DNA of 8,437 bases, taken from NCBI GenBank assembly GCA_017410745.1, contig JAFPPJ010000133.1, forward strand, positions 1-8,437, in the 5' to 3' direction. Positions 1-6,440 of this stretch are shown piece by piece. The position numbers were made by a program, and so were the translations under genes. Under the pieces are notes generated by a model. The model was given only the letters and a program-made list of their open reading frames with translations. It made no database searches and was not told the DNA's origin. The stretch comes from Oscillospiraceae bacterium. Lineage in GTDB: Bacteria > Bacillota > Clostridia > Oscillospirales > Ruminococcaceae. Within the stretch, counting starts at the first letter, position 1. Each line of letters opens with the position of its first letter.

Positions 1-181
1 CGTTCATTTCTTGATTATATGATACAACAAAATGGGTATACTTTCCAATCATTTTTTGTGTTATTTCATGCTTATTTTGCTTTAAGACCCGCATAATTTG
101 ATTAAAAGCACCAAATTTTGTCAGGAGACGATCAAGATTGTGCGTTTTTTGCGATATGCGACTATTTCGGTTTACATATCT
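1..181 (-). pseudogene. Possible partial gene or 5'-truncated gene remnant, unknown function
   Basis: Reading the minus strand from 181 down to the window edge gives about 60 codons with no stop; a TAG at 184-182 closes the frame upstream. The translation looks protein-like (rich in K, N, Q and R with spaced hydrophobics, for example DRLLTKFGAFNQIM and HEITQKMIGKYTHFVV). The only in-frame ATG is at 94-92; no Shine-Dalgarno-like sequence precedes it, and the preceding 29 codons look equally coding. This suggests a gene that lost its 5' end, or a gene with a start I cannot identify; its 3' end lies outside the window. GC is about 33%, well below the downstream genes. The GGDEF-gene promoter at 171-199 begins inside this frame. 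I do not recognise the family. It could also be non-coding AT-rich spacer that is open by chance. Confidence 0.3.
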
Positions 182-199
182 CTACACTGATGATATAAT
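171..199 (+). promoter_or_regulatory. Sigma-A-type promoter of the substrate-binding/GGDEF gene
   Basis: TTTACA at 171-176 (5 of 6 to TTGACA) and a perfect TATAAT at 194-199 are separated by exactly 17 bases. TG at 191-192 makes an extended -10 (TGATATAAT). Transcription would start near 206, giving a leader of about 70 nt. This is the best promoter match in the window. Confidence 0.8.
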
Positions 200-215
200 C
201 AAAACATGGAAGTTC

Positions 216-251
216 ATATCACGGATTTGTCATTCTGCGGGTCTGTGATAT
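216..251 (+). promoter_or_regulatory. Inverted repeat in the GGDEF-gene leader (RNA hairpin or operator)
   Basis: ATATCACGGA (216-225) pairs with TCTGTGATAT (242-251) over 10 positions, nine Watson-Crick and one G-U in RNA, around a 16-nt loop. It lies just downstream of the predicted transcription start and ends about 13 nt before the likely ribosome binding site. It could be a leader hairpin that affects translation or stability, or a DNA operator. The sequence does not decide between these. Confidence 0.5.
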
Positions 252-275
252 CTGTACAGGATCGGGTGATCAAAG

Positions 276-2171
276 ATGATTAACGGGCGAAAGACTATAG
301 GAATGTTTATCAGCGGCATATCCGGGAGCTATCAGAAGGCGCTGTGCGAATCGCTGCATAATACTGCGAAGCTGTACGGCTTCGATACCGTGTTTTTCAA
401 TTTCGTCGGCATGATAGGCGCAAATTACAGCGGCTATGGTGAAGGCGAGACCAATATCTTTGATGTAGTGCCCTTTGACAGCTTTGACGGGATAATATAT
501 GACAATAACAATGTATTCCTGCCGAATGTGCGCAAGGTCATGCATGAGAGACTGCGCCGGTGCAAATGCCCGGTCATTTCCATAGGAGAGCCTACCGAAG
601 ATTTCTATGAGGTCAGGTTCGATAATGTGTCGCCCATAGCCAGAATGGTGGATCATTTTGTTGAGCATCACGGATTTACCCGTATAGGATATATGTCCGG
701 CATAAAGGGTCACGCGGATGCGGTGGAGAGACTGCGTACATTCCGCAGGGCGATGAGCAGCCACGGGCTGTCCGAGGATGGCGTAGGCATTTTCCACGGC
801 GATTTCTGGTATAATAAAGCCTCAGAGGCGGCGGACTTCTTCTTCGGCAAGTGCGAACAGCTTCCTCAGGCGATAGTATGCGCAAATGACTATATGGCGA
901 TCGCGCTCATAGATGAGCTTGAAGCCAGGGGCATATCCGTTCCGGAGGATGTATGCGTGTCGGGTTATGATGACATTGAGGAGTCGAGCACTCATTACCC
1001 GAGCATCAGCACGTCTTATAAGGATCAGGCTCTGCTTGCACGGAAGATATTTGAGATATTCAATACTCTTTTTGAAGGCGGCGCGATACAGAGAACACAT
1101 ATACTTCCTGCCCAGAACGTATACAGGGCTTCCTGCGGATGCCGCCCTGTGACGCTCGATGCTGCACTGAGAAAGCGGAACCGTTCGTACTATGATAATA
1201 TAAATATGCTCTATTACATTTATGACGCTGAATCGGCGATGCTTGAAATGAGCACGCTTGCAAGCGTAGGGCAGATGGAGAAGACGTTTGAGCGATATAG
1301 CCTGAATTTCGGCTCATATGTGAAGTTCTTCTTTTTCACATACGTCGATGAGGACGGAAAATGCTCATATGAAAAGGAGTTCTCACATCCGACTGACAGG
1401 GTATACCCCTCTGTATGGATAGACAGGAGCGGCACGTCGATACGCCCCGAGAATACTATACCTACATCACAGTTTTTGCCCGAGGATACATCCGATGAGC
1501 CTCACTGCTATTATATCATGCATGTGCACCTTGGAAATCACTGCTTCGGATATTCCGTGGTCATGATGGAGGGCGATGCTCCCTTCAATGAATTCTATAA
1601 TATATGGACGGTAAATATCGCGGTATCTATGGAATCCTTCCTGCAGAGGAACAATATCCGTTCGCTCCTTGCCGACCTTGAGATAGAGAGCACACACGAC
1701 AGGCTCACAGGTCTTCTCAACCGCAAGGGCTTTGAAAGCATGACCGCAGAGGGCTTCGGGCGGATAAAGAATATCCCCGATGCGGCTGTCACCGTCATTA
1801 TGATAGATATGGACAGGCTCAAATATATAAATGACAATTTCGGCCATTCCGAGGGCGATGTAGCACTTGGAGCACTTGGCGGCATCATATCGTCGAGCTG
1901 CGGCAGAGAAGATATATCCGGGCGTACCGGCGGCGATGAGTTTTATGTGGTCATGTTTGGCAGGGGAAGAGAATATGCCGAAGAAACGGTAAGGAAGATC
2001 AAGGAAAAGATCTCACTGTTCAACCGTTCCTCCGGCAAGGAATATAAGATAGGTGCAAGCTGCGGCATCAGCTCGGAAAAGGCCCGTGATATACAGGACA
2101 TCGAGACTGTGCTCAGACATGCTGATGAGCAGATGTACATCGAGAAGCGCGCCAAGCATGTACAGCGCTGA
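276..2171 (+). CDS. LacI-type substrate-binding domain fused to a GGDEF diguanylate cyclase
   Basis: This 631-residue protein has no signal peptide or membrane segment, so it is predicted to be cytoplasmic. Residues about 5-285 resemble the periplasmic-binding-protein fold of LacI/GalR regulators (IGMFISGISGSYQ at the start; later CANDYMAIALIDEL and VPEDVCVSGYDD), but the DNA-binding helix-turn-helix is absent. A Cys-Gly-Cys follows at 287-289. Residues about 300-460 form an unassigned middle region, possibly GAF-like. Residues about 470-630 are a GGDEF domain: DRLTGLLNRKGF at 475-486, IDMDRLKYINDNFGH at 510-524, and an intact GGDEF at 552-556. It therefore probably makes c-di-GMP from two GTP in response to a bound sugar or similar ligand. 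The product-inhibition motif RxxD is degenerate: the Arg is one residue out of place (GRED, 543-546). ATG 276 is preceded by GGTGAT at 265-270. The ligand is unknown. Fold and class are fairly sure; activity is inferred. Confidence 0.9.
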   Translation: MINGRKTIGMFISGISGSYQKALCESLHNTAKLYGFDTVFFNFVGMIGANYSGYGEGETNIFDVVPFDSFDGIIYDNNNVFLPNVRKVMHERLRRCKCPVISIGEPTEDFYEVRFDNVSPIARMVDHFVEHHGFTRIGYMSGIKGHADAVERLRTFRRAMSSHGLSEDGVGIFHGDFWYNKASEAADFFFGKCEQLPQAIVCANDYMAIALIDELEARGISVPEDVCVSGYDDIEESSTHYPSISTSYKDQALLARKIFEIFNTLFEGGAIQRTHILPAQNVYRASCGCRPVTLDAALRKRNRSYYDNINMLYYIYDAESAMLEMSTLASVGQMEKTFERYSLNFGSYVKFFFFTYVDEDGKCSYEKEFSHPTDRVYPSVWIDRSGTSIRPENTIPTSQFLPEDTSDEPHCYYIMHVHLGNHCFGYSVVMMEGDAPFNEFYNIWTVNIAVSMESFLQRNNIRSLLADLEIESTHDRLTGLLNRKGFESMTAEGFGRIKNIPDAAVTVIMIDMDRLKYINDNFGHSEGDVALGALGGIISSSCGREDISGRTGGDEFYVVMFGRGREYAEETVRKIKEKISLFNRSSGKEYKIGASCGISSEKARDIQDIETVLRHADEQMYIEKRAKHVQR

Positions 2172-2172
2172 C

Positions 2173-3042
2173 TCAGGTCATCGAAAGACCGTCGCCCGAA
2201 TGTGCCATGCGGTAAAGCTTCTTGTATTCCGATGGGGTGTATCCGTTTATTATCTTGAATACCCTGTTGAAGGTGGTCAGGCTTGAGAAGCCCGACTTCA
2301 TAGCCACATCCGTGATGGAGTTCTCACTTTCGAGCAGCATGGTCTCGGCAGCCTTTACTCTTCTTCTGTTCAGGAAGTTTATGAATGTGGTATTACTGTA
2401 TTTCTTGAATATCCTTGAGAAGTGGTAAGTGCTGTAGCCTGCAATGGAAGCAAGCTCATCAAGAGAGATGTCATTCATGTAGTTCTGGTCGATATACTTG
2501 AGCACCACGCTGAATGTCTCGGAATATCTGCCGTCATCGTCATATTTGATGCTGCTGAGCTGATATTCCTTGATCCTTGCGAGCAAGGTCAGTATCTTGA
2601 TGTAGATGTATACCTCTGCGGCTTCGTTGAAATTGGAATAAAGGACGTAGATATCCTTTATCAGATGCCCTGCGGACTCGAGGAATTCGTGCGAATAATC
2701 CTCATTTATCAGCAGCGGCTCGCTGAGCACGGAATACATTTCCGACAGAGCGGGATTGCCTGTAAAGGCGTTGTTGTCAAACAGGATTATAAGACGGCGC
2801 CCCTTCTGAGCTTTAAGACTATGCAGCGTGCCTGACGGGATTATCAGTATGTCCCTCTCCTGCAGGACATATTCCTTTCCACCGCATACAGCCACATAGC
2901 TGTTGGTGAGAGGCATGATGATCTCGATCGCATTGTGCCAGTGCAGAGGATATTCCTCAAAATCAATGTTATCATAGAGGAGCACACTTCTGTTCTGAAC
3001 ATAGTCTACGGTCTCAAAATCGCCGTTAAGATGAACGATCAT
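2173..3042 (-). CDS. AraC-family transcriptional regulator with cupin sensor domain
   Basis: This 289-residue cytoplasmic protein has the usual AraC-family length and order. The N-terminal part (about 20-90) is an AraC-type cupin sensor, with HWHNAIEI at 34-41 and IPSGTLHSL at 68-76. A helical linker follows (about 100-165). The C-terminal double helix-turn-helix is at about 176-276: first HTH SLDELASIAGYSTYHFSRIF (193-212), second ITDVAMKSGFSSLTTFNRVF (243-262), closing with the family signature GYTPSEYKK. Proteins of this kind usually bind a small ligand, often a sugar, and activate a neighbouring operon. The start is set by an excellent AAGGAGG (plus-strand 3049-3055) six bases before the ATG. 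It is divergent from the epimerase/GH3/esterase cluster, which is its most likely target. Its stop lies 1 nt from the stop of the convergent GGDEF gene. Ligand and regulon are inferred only. Confidence 0.93.
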   Translation of the reverse strand: MIVHLNGDFETVDYVQNRSVLLYDNIDFEEYPLHWHNAIEIIMPLTNSYVAVCGGKEYVLQERDILIIPSGTLHSLKAQKGRRLIILFDNNAFTGNPALSEMYSVLSEPLLINEDYSHEFLESAGHLIKDIYVLYSNFNEAAEVYIYIKILTLLARIKEYQLSSIKYDDDGRYSETFSVVLKYIDQNYMNDISLDELASIAGYSTYHFSRIFKKYSNTTFINFLNRRRVKAAETMLLESENSITDVAMKSGFSSLTTFNRVFKIINGYTPSEYKKLYRMAHSGDGLSMT

Positions 3043-3072
3043 AGCGATCCTCCTTTTAAGTCACTATAACTA

Positions 3073-3101
3073 ATTATAACATATATCCGCAGAAAATGCA
3101 A
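3073..3101 (-). promoter_or_regulatory. Promoter of the AraC-family gene
   Basis: On the minus strand a perfect TATAAT (plus-strand 3073-3078) is preceded by TGT, giving an extended -10. A weak -35, TTGCAT (3096-3101, 3 of 6), sits 17 bases upstream. Transcription would begin near 3066, leaving a leader of about 24 nt that contains the strong Shine-Dalgarno. Confidence 0.65.
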
Positions 3102-3302
3102 GAAATTTATCTAAAAATTCTTAATTGTATCCTCTTTGTATCTTTCTGAGACCCGCCCTGTAACCGCATAGTCATGCTCTGCGCCGGGTATAGCACGGCA
3201 TAATGCGGATATACGGCATGATGCCTTTTATGCCCACTGCTTTATGATACGTTCGATGCTGTAAGATCATATGACTATTTAAGCAATATGTGAGTTTGAA
3301 AA
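3102..3302. other. Middle of the divergent intergenic region, no gene seen
   Basis: This is the part of the 334-base AraC/epimerase intergenic region that lies between the two promoters. I see no convincing reading frame with a ribosome binding site. It contains several GCAT/ATGC elements (described separately at 3195-3224) and a related GCATAGTCATGC at 3166-3177. No canonical terminator was found. Confidence 0.5.
3195..3224. repeat. Tandem 12-bp direct repeat, each copy containing a GCATNATGC dyad
   Basis: ACGGCATAATGC (3195-3206) recurs as ACGGCATGATGC (3213-3224) with one mismatch and an 18-bp period. Each copy contains a perfect 9-bp palindrome, GCAT-N-ATGC. AraC-family proteins commonly bind tandem sites, so this is a candidate operator for the adjacent regulator, although 18 bp is shorter than the roughly 21-bp period of the classical AraC half-sites. 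Confidence 0.4.
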
Positions 3303-3331
3303 CACAATAATTGATTAGATGATTTATTGTG
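3303..3331. promoter_or_regulatory. Imperfect 29-bp palindrome overlapping the epimerase promoter (candidate operator)
   Basis: CACAATAA (3303-3310) and TTATTGTG (3324-3331) are perfect 8-bp inverted arms around a 13-bp centre that is itself partly symmetric. The right arm covers most of the -35 hexamer at 3327-3332, so a bound protein would block polymerase or contact it directly. The two-fold symmetry suits a dimeric regulator (LacI, GntR or similar) better than an AraC-type protein. No such regulator is encoded in the window. Confidence 0.45.
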
Positions 3332-3355
3332 AAAAGTGTACAATAGTACCATAAT
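3327..3355 (+). promoter_or_regulatory. Promoter of the epimerase/GH3/esterase cluster
   Basis: TTGTGA (3327-3332, 4 of 6) and CATAAT (3350-3355, 5 of 6) are separated by 17 bases. Transcription would start near 3362, leaving a very short leader of about 15 nt with the Shine-Dalgarno almost at the 5' end. A second possible -10, TACAAT at 3339-3344, has no good -35 at normal spacing. The weak -35 fits a promoter that needs an activator. Confidence 0.55.
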
Positions 3356-3376
3356 ATTTAGCGAGGGGTGTTGTAT

Positions 3377-4282
3377 ATGGGCGTCACTGTTTCAGAGAGG
3401 GAGTATGCCAATTTCGGCAAATGCATCTTCCTTGAGAATGGCGCAGTAAAGCTGGGTATAACAGTTGATATGGGGCCTAGGATCATCTACTTTTCTCTCA
3501 ACGGCAGAGAAAATATTATGTTTGAGGACAGGGACAGGAAATTCACCGAGATGACCGATGATTACGGCGAATGGGTAAACTACGGCGGTCACAGACTGTG
3601 GTGTTCTCCCGAAGTGAATCCTGAGACATACTATCCCGATAATGCCCCTGTGGATTATGTCATAGGCGATGGTGAGGTCACTGTCACACCGAAGCCTACT
3701 CCTTTCGGCAAAAGCTTTCAGATCACGGTGTCTATGGACAGCACAAAGCCCGTTGTCACCGTTACACACAGGATAAAGAACGTTTCGGGCAAGCCCTCGA
3801 GATATGCTGCATGGTCGATCACAGGTCTTACAGCAGGCGGCGTGTGCAAAGTGCCCGTGAATACAGAAAAGACAGGCTATCTTGCAAACAGAGTGCTGAG
3901 CCTCTGGGATTACGCTGATGTGTATGATCCGAGATTCAAGATGACCAATACCGAGATCAGACTCAGACAGGACGCATTCATGAAGAAGGCTTTCAAGATA
4001 GGCCTTAACGTGAAGGACGGCTTTGCTGCATATGCAGTCAATGAGCAGATATTTGTCAAATCCGTGCCTGATCACAGGCTCGATATAGAGTATCCCGATT
4101 TCTCCTGCAATTTTGAGACATATACCAACGGTATGTTCCTTGAATGCGAGAACATCGGTGAGATAAGGGAATATCAGGACGGCGAGGAAGCGGTGATCTC
4201 TGAAAAATGGATGCTGCTGGATAATCCGGGCGATGTAGAGCCGGAAATTGAAAAAATAAGAAGCTGTATCAGCGGCTCCTGA
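3377..4282 (+). CDS. Aldose-1-epimerase-like (galactose-mutarotase fold) protein, DUF4380-like
   Basis: This 301-residue predicted cytoplasmic protein is built almost entirely of beta-strands and has features of galactose-mutarotase-like or DUF4380-type proteins: a G-P-R near the start (MGPRIIYFSLNGREN, 32-46), the motif GGHRLWCSPE (70-79), and a W-S-I-T stretch (146-149). Related folds interconvert sugar anomers or act as non-catalytic sugar-binding proteins; the reaction here is not proven. ATG 3377 is chosen because GAGGGG (3363-3368) lies eight bases upstream. The in-frame GTG at 3368 overlaps that site and the TTG at 3371 is too close to it. It is the first gene of the cluster and ends 16 nt before the GH3 start, so it is very probably co-transcribed with it. 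A role in handling sugars released by the GH3 enzyme is inferred from position. Confidence 0.7.
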   Translation: MGVTVSEREYANFGKCIFLENGAVKLGITVDMGPRIIYFSLNGRENIMFEDRDRKFTEMTDDYGEWVNYGGHRLWCSPEVNPETYYPDNAPVDYVIGDGEVTVTPKPTPFGKSFQITVSMDSTKPVVTVTHRIKNVSGKPSRYAAWSITGLTAGGVCKVPVNTEKTGYLANRVLSLWDYADVYDPRFKMTNTEIRLRQDAFMKKAFKIGLNVKDGFAAYAVNEQIFVKSVPDHRLDIEYPDFSCNFETYTNGMFLECENIGEIREYQDGEEAVISEKWMLLDNPGDVEPEIEKIRSCISGS

Positions 4283-4286
4283 AATC

Positions 4287-4292
4287 GGAGGA
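4287..4292 (+). promoter_or_regulatory. Ribosome binding site of the GH3 gene
   Basis: GGAGGA lies in the 16-nt gap after the upstream stop and six bases before ATG 4299. It fixes the GH3 start and supports independent initiation within the polycistronic message. Confidence 0.85.
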
Positions 4293-4298
4293 ATTACC

Positions 4299-6377
4299 AT
4301 GGAAAAGTACAGAGACAAGAGCCTCAGTGTTCTTGAAAGGGCTATCGCCCTTACAGATGCGATGACGACCGCAGAGCAGGCATCACAGCTGCGCTATGAT
4401 GCTCCGGCTGTCGAAAGGCTCGGCATCCCTGCATATAACTGGTGGAACGAAGGCATACACGGACTTGCACGTTCGGGCGTGGCTACTCTCTTTCCGCAGA
4501 CCATAGGCCTTGCGGCAATGTTTGACAGAGAGCTCACCAACGAAGCGGCAAAGGTGACCTCCACCGAAGCACGCGCAAAGTACAACTCATATACAAAGTT
4601 CGGAGACAGGGACATATACAAGGGTCTTACTCTCTGGGCACCCAATATAAATATATTCCGTGATCCCCGTTGGGGAAGGGGACACGAGACATATGGTGAG
4701 GATCCTTACCTCACTGCAGAACTTGGCAAGACATATGTTGAGGGACTTCAGGGCGACGGTGATGTATTGAAGGTAGCTGCATGCGCCAAGCATTTCGCTG
4801 TTCACAGCGGGCCTGAGGCTGTGCGCCATGAATTCAATGCGATCGCTGATGCCAAGGACATGGAAGAAACGTATCTGCCTGCATTCGAAGCACTCGTAAA
4901 GGACGCTGATGTTGAAAGCGTCATGGGGGCATATAACCGTGTGAACGGTGAAGGGGCTTGTGCAAGTGAATTTCTGATGGGTAAGCTTCGTGAATGGGGT
5001 TTCGACGGATACTTCGTTTCGGATTGCTGGGCAGTACGCGACTTCCATGAGCATCACGGCCTTACAAAGACCATTGTTGAATCCGCTGCTCTTGCACTCA
5101 AGGCAGGCTGCGATCTCAACTGCGGATGCACATACCAGCATATACCCACAGCGCTTGAAGAGGGTCTCATCAGCAAGGAAGACATCAGACAGGCGTGCAT
5201 ACATCTCATGAGAACGAGGATCAGACTCGGCATGTTCGACGACAGCACAGAGTATGACAATATCCCCTATACCGAGGTAGCGAGCAGGGAGCACAAGGAT
5301 GTATCCCTCAGATGTGCAGAGAGGTCTGCAGTCCTCCTCAAGAACAACGGCATACTTCCTCTTGATGAGAAGAAGATCAGGACTATCGCTGTTATCGGCC
5401 CCAACGCTGACAGCAGGATAGCACTTGAAGGCAACTACAACGGCACAGCCGACAGATATATCACTCTCCTCAACGGTATCCAGGACAGATTTGACGGCAG
5501 AGTAATCTATGCAGAGGGCTGCCACCTTTACAAGAACAAGTCCTCCAATCTGGCACTTCCCGGCGACAGATACGCAGAGGCTCAGGCAGCATGCGAGAAT
5601 GCAGATGCAGTTGTACTGTGCGTAGGACTTGACTCCACCATTGAGGGTGAAGAGGGCGATACAGGCAACGAATTCTCTTCGGGCGACAAGAATGATATAC
5701 TTCTCCCCGAATCCCAGAGGATACTCGTTGACAAAGTGATAGCTTCCGGCAAGCCCGTAATAATCGTATGTGTAGCCGGCAGTGCGATAAATGTACAGGC
5801 TGACCCCGATGCACTTATCCATGTATGGTATCCCGGCTCTGAGGGCGGCACGGCACTTGCAGAGATACTCTTCGGAGATATATCTCCCTCCGGCAAGCTC
5901 CCCGTTACATTCTACGAGAAGTCCGAGCTCCTTCCCGAGTTCACCGATTACTCCATGAAGAACCGCACATACAGATATGCCGAGAACAATGTGCTCTATC
6001 CCTTCGGCTACGGTCTTACCTATTCCAAGGTCGAGTGCAGCAGCGTAAGCTATGCGGACGGCATCGCAAAGGTAAGCGTAAAGAATACCGGCAGCCGTGC
6101 TACCGAGGATGTTGTACAGCTTTATATCAAGGATTACTGCGAATATGCAGTGCGCAATGTTTCGCTCTGCGGCTTCGCACGAGTAAAACTTGAAGCAGGC
6201 GAGGAAAAGACCATAGAGATAGCAGTTCCCGAGAGAGCATTTACCGCAGTCGATAACAACGGTAAGCGCGCAGTATTCGGCAGCCGCTTCACACTCTATG
6301 CGGGCACACATCAGCCCGATGAACTGAGCGAAAAGCTCAGCGGCACTTCCTGTGCATCCACTGAAATAAAATTCTGA
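4299..6377 (+). CDS. GH3 beta-xylosidase / beta-glucosidase, cytoplasmic
   Basis: This 692-residue enzyme has the full three-domain layout of GH3: a TIM-like barrel (about 10-310), an alpha/beta sandwich (about 335-575), and a C-terminal fibronectin-III-like domain (about 580-672). Family motifs are clear: YNWWNEGIHG (46-55, typical of the xylosidase-like subgroup), WAPNINIFRDPRWGRGHETY (113-132), AKHFAVHSGPE (163-173), and VSDCW (240-244) with Asp242 as the predicted nucleophile. The acid/base Glu should lie in EGEEGD (449-454); I cannot say which one. The sequence between EGEEGD and the LLPESQ stretch looks longer than in plain fungal-type xylosidases. There is no signal peptide, so it should hydrolyse imported beta-linked oligosaccharides from the non-reducing end. 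Xylose preference is suggested by motifs and the esterase neighbour, but beta-glucosidase or arabinosidase activity is possible. Tandem stops (TGATAA) end the frame. Confidence 0.93.
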   Translation: MEKYRDKSLSVLERAIALTDAMTTAEQASQLRYDAPAVERLGIPAYNWWNEGIHGLARSGVATLFPQTIGLAAMFDRELTNEAAKVTSTEARAKYNSYTKFGDRDIYKGLTLWAPNINIFRDPRWGRGHETYGEDPYLTAELGKTYVEGLQGDGDVLKVAACAKHFAVHSGPEAVRHEFNAIADAKDMEETYLPAFEALVKDADVESVMGAYNRVNGEGACASEFLMGKLREWGFDGYFVSDCWAVRDFHEHHGLTKTIVESAALALKAGCDLNCGCTYQHIPTALEEGLISKEDIRQACIHLMRTRIRLGMFDDSTEYDNIPYTEVASREHKDVSLRCAERSAVLLKNNGILPLDEKKIRTIAVIGPNADSRIALEGNYNGTADRYITLLNGIQDRFDGRVIYAEGCHLYKNKSSNLALPGDRYAEAQAACENADAVVLCVGLDSTIEGEEGDTGNEFSSGDKNDILLPESQRILVDKVIASGKPVIIVCVAGSAINVQADPDALIHVWYPGSEGGTALAEILFGDISPSGKLPVTFYEKSELLPEFTDYSMKNRTYRYAENNVLYPFGYGLTYSKVECSSVSYADGIAKVSVKNTGSRATEDVVQLYIKDYCEYAVRNVSLCGFARVKLEAGEEKTIEIAVPERAFTAVDNNGKRAVFGSRFTLYAGTHQPDELSEKLSGTSCASTEIKF

Positions 6378-6383
6378 TAAAGA

Positions 6384-6418
6384 AAGCGGAGACGATCGCA
6401 TCCGATGCGTCTCCGCTT
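6384..6418 (+). other. Intercistronic RNA hairpin between GH3 and esterase genes
   Basis: AAGCGGAGACG (6384-6394) pairs perfectly with CGTCTCCGCTT (6408-6418). Inside, ATCG (6395-6398) pairs with CGAT (6403-6406) around a CATC tetraloop, leaving one bulged G at 6407, so the stem totals 15 bp. No U tract follows, so it is not a canonical rho-independent terminator. It sits 6 nt after the GH3 stop and ends about 10 nt before the esterase Shine-Dalgarno. It may protect or divide the message, or reduce expression of the esterase. Confidence 0.75.
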
Positions 6419-6440
6419 GTGTCATAACGGGAGGAACATC

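Noticed and set aside
1..96. A plus-strand open frame ending in TAA at 94-96, possibly the tail of an upstream gene
   Set aside because: The translation is Phe-rich and low in charge, looking less protein-like than the minus-strand frame over the same bases. Thirty-one codons are too few to support it.
150..200. Catabolite-response element (cre-like) near the GGDEF promoter
   Set aside because: The minus-strand TGTAAACCG partly resembles a cre site, but the spacing of the central CG and the right half do not match the consensus.
3043..3376. Small gene or riboswitch in the AraC/epimerase intergenic region
   Set aside because: No reading frame with a ribosome binding site was seen, and the predicted leaders on both sides are only about 15 to 24 nt, too short for a riboswitch.
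3392..4318. A 308-codon minus-strand open frame antisense to the epimerase-like gene
   Set aside because: It shadows a well-supported plus-strand gene, its translation is rich in Cys, His and Ile with no family motif, and I saw no ribosome binding site for it.
6384..6418. Rho-independent terminator after GH3
   Set aside because: The stem is strong but the following bases are TGTCATAACG-like with no run of T, so a canonical intrinsic terminator is not supported.
6405..6440. Upstream ATG for the esterase at 6405
   Set aside because: It lies in the loop side of the intercistronic hairpin with no Shine-Dalgarno, whereas ATG 6441 has GGGAGG at proper spacing and begins the typical N-terminus of the family.
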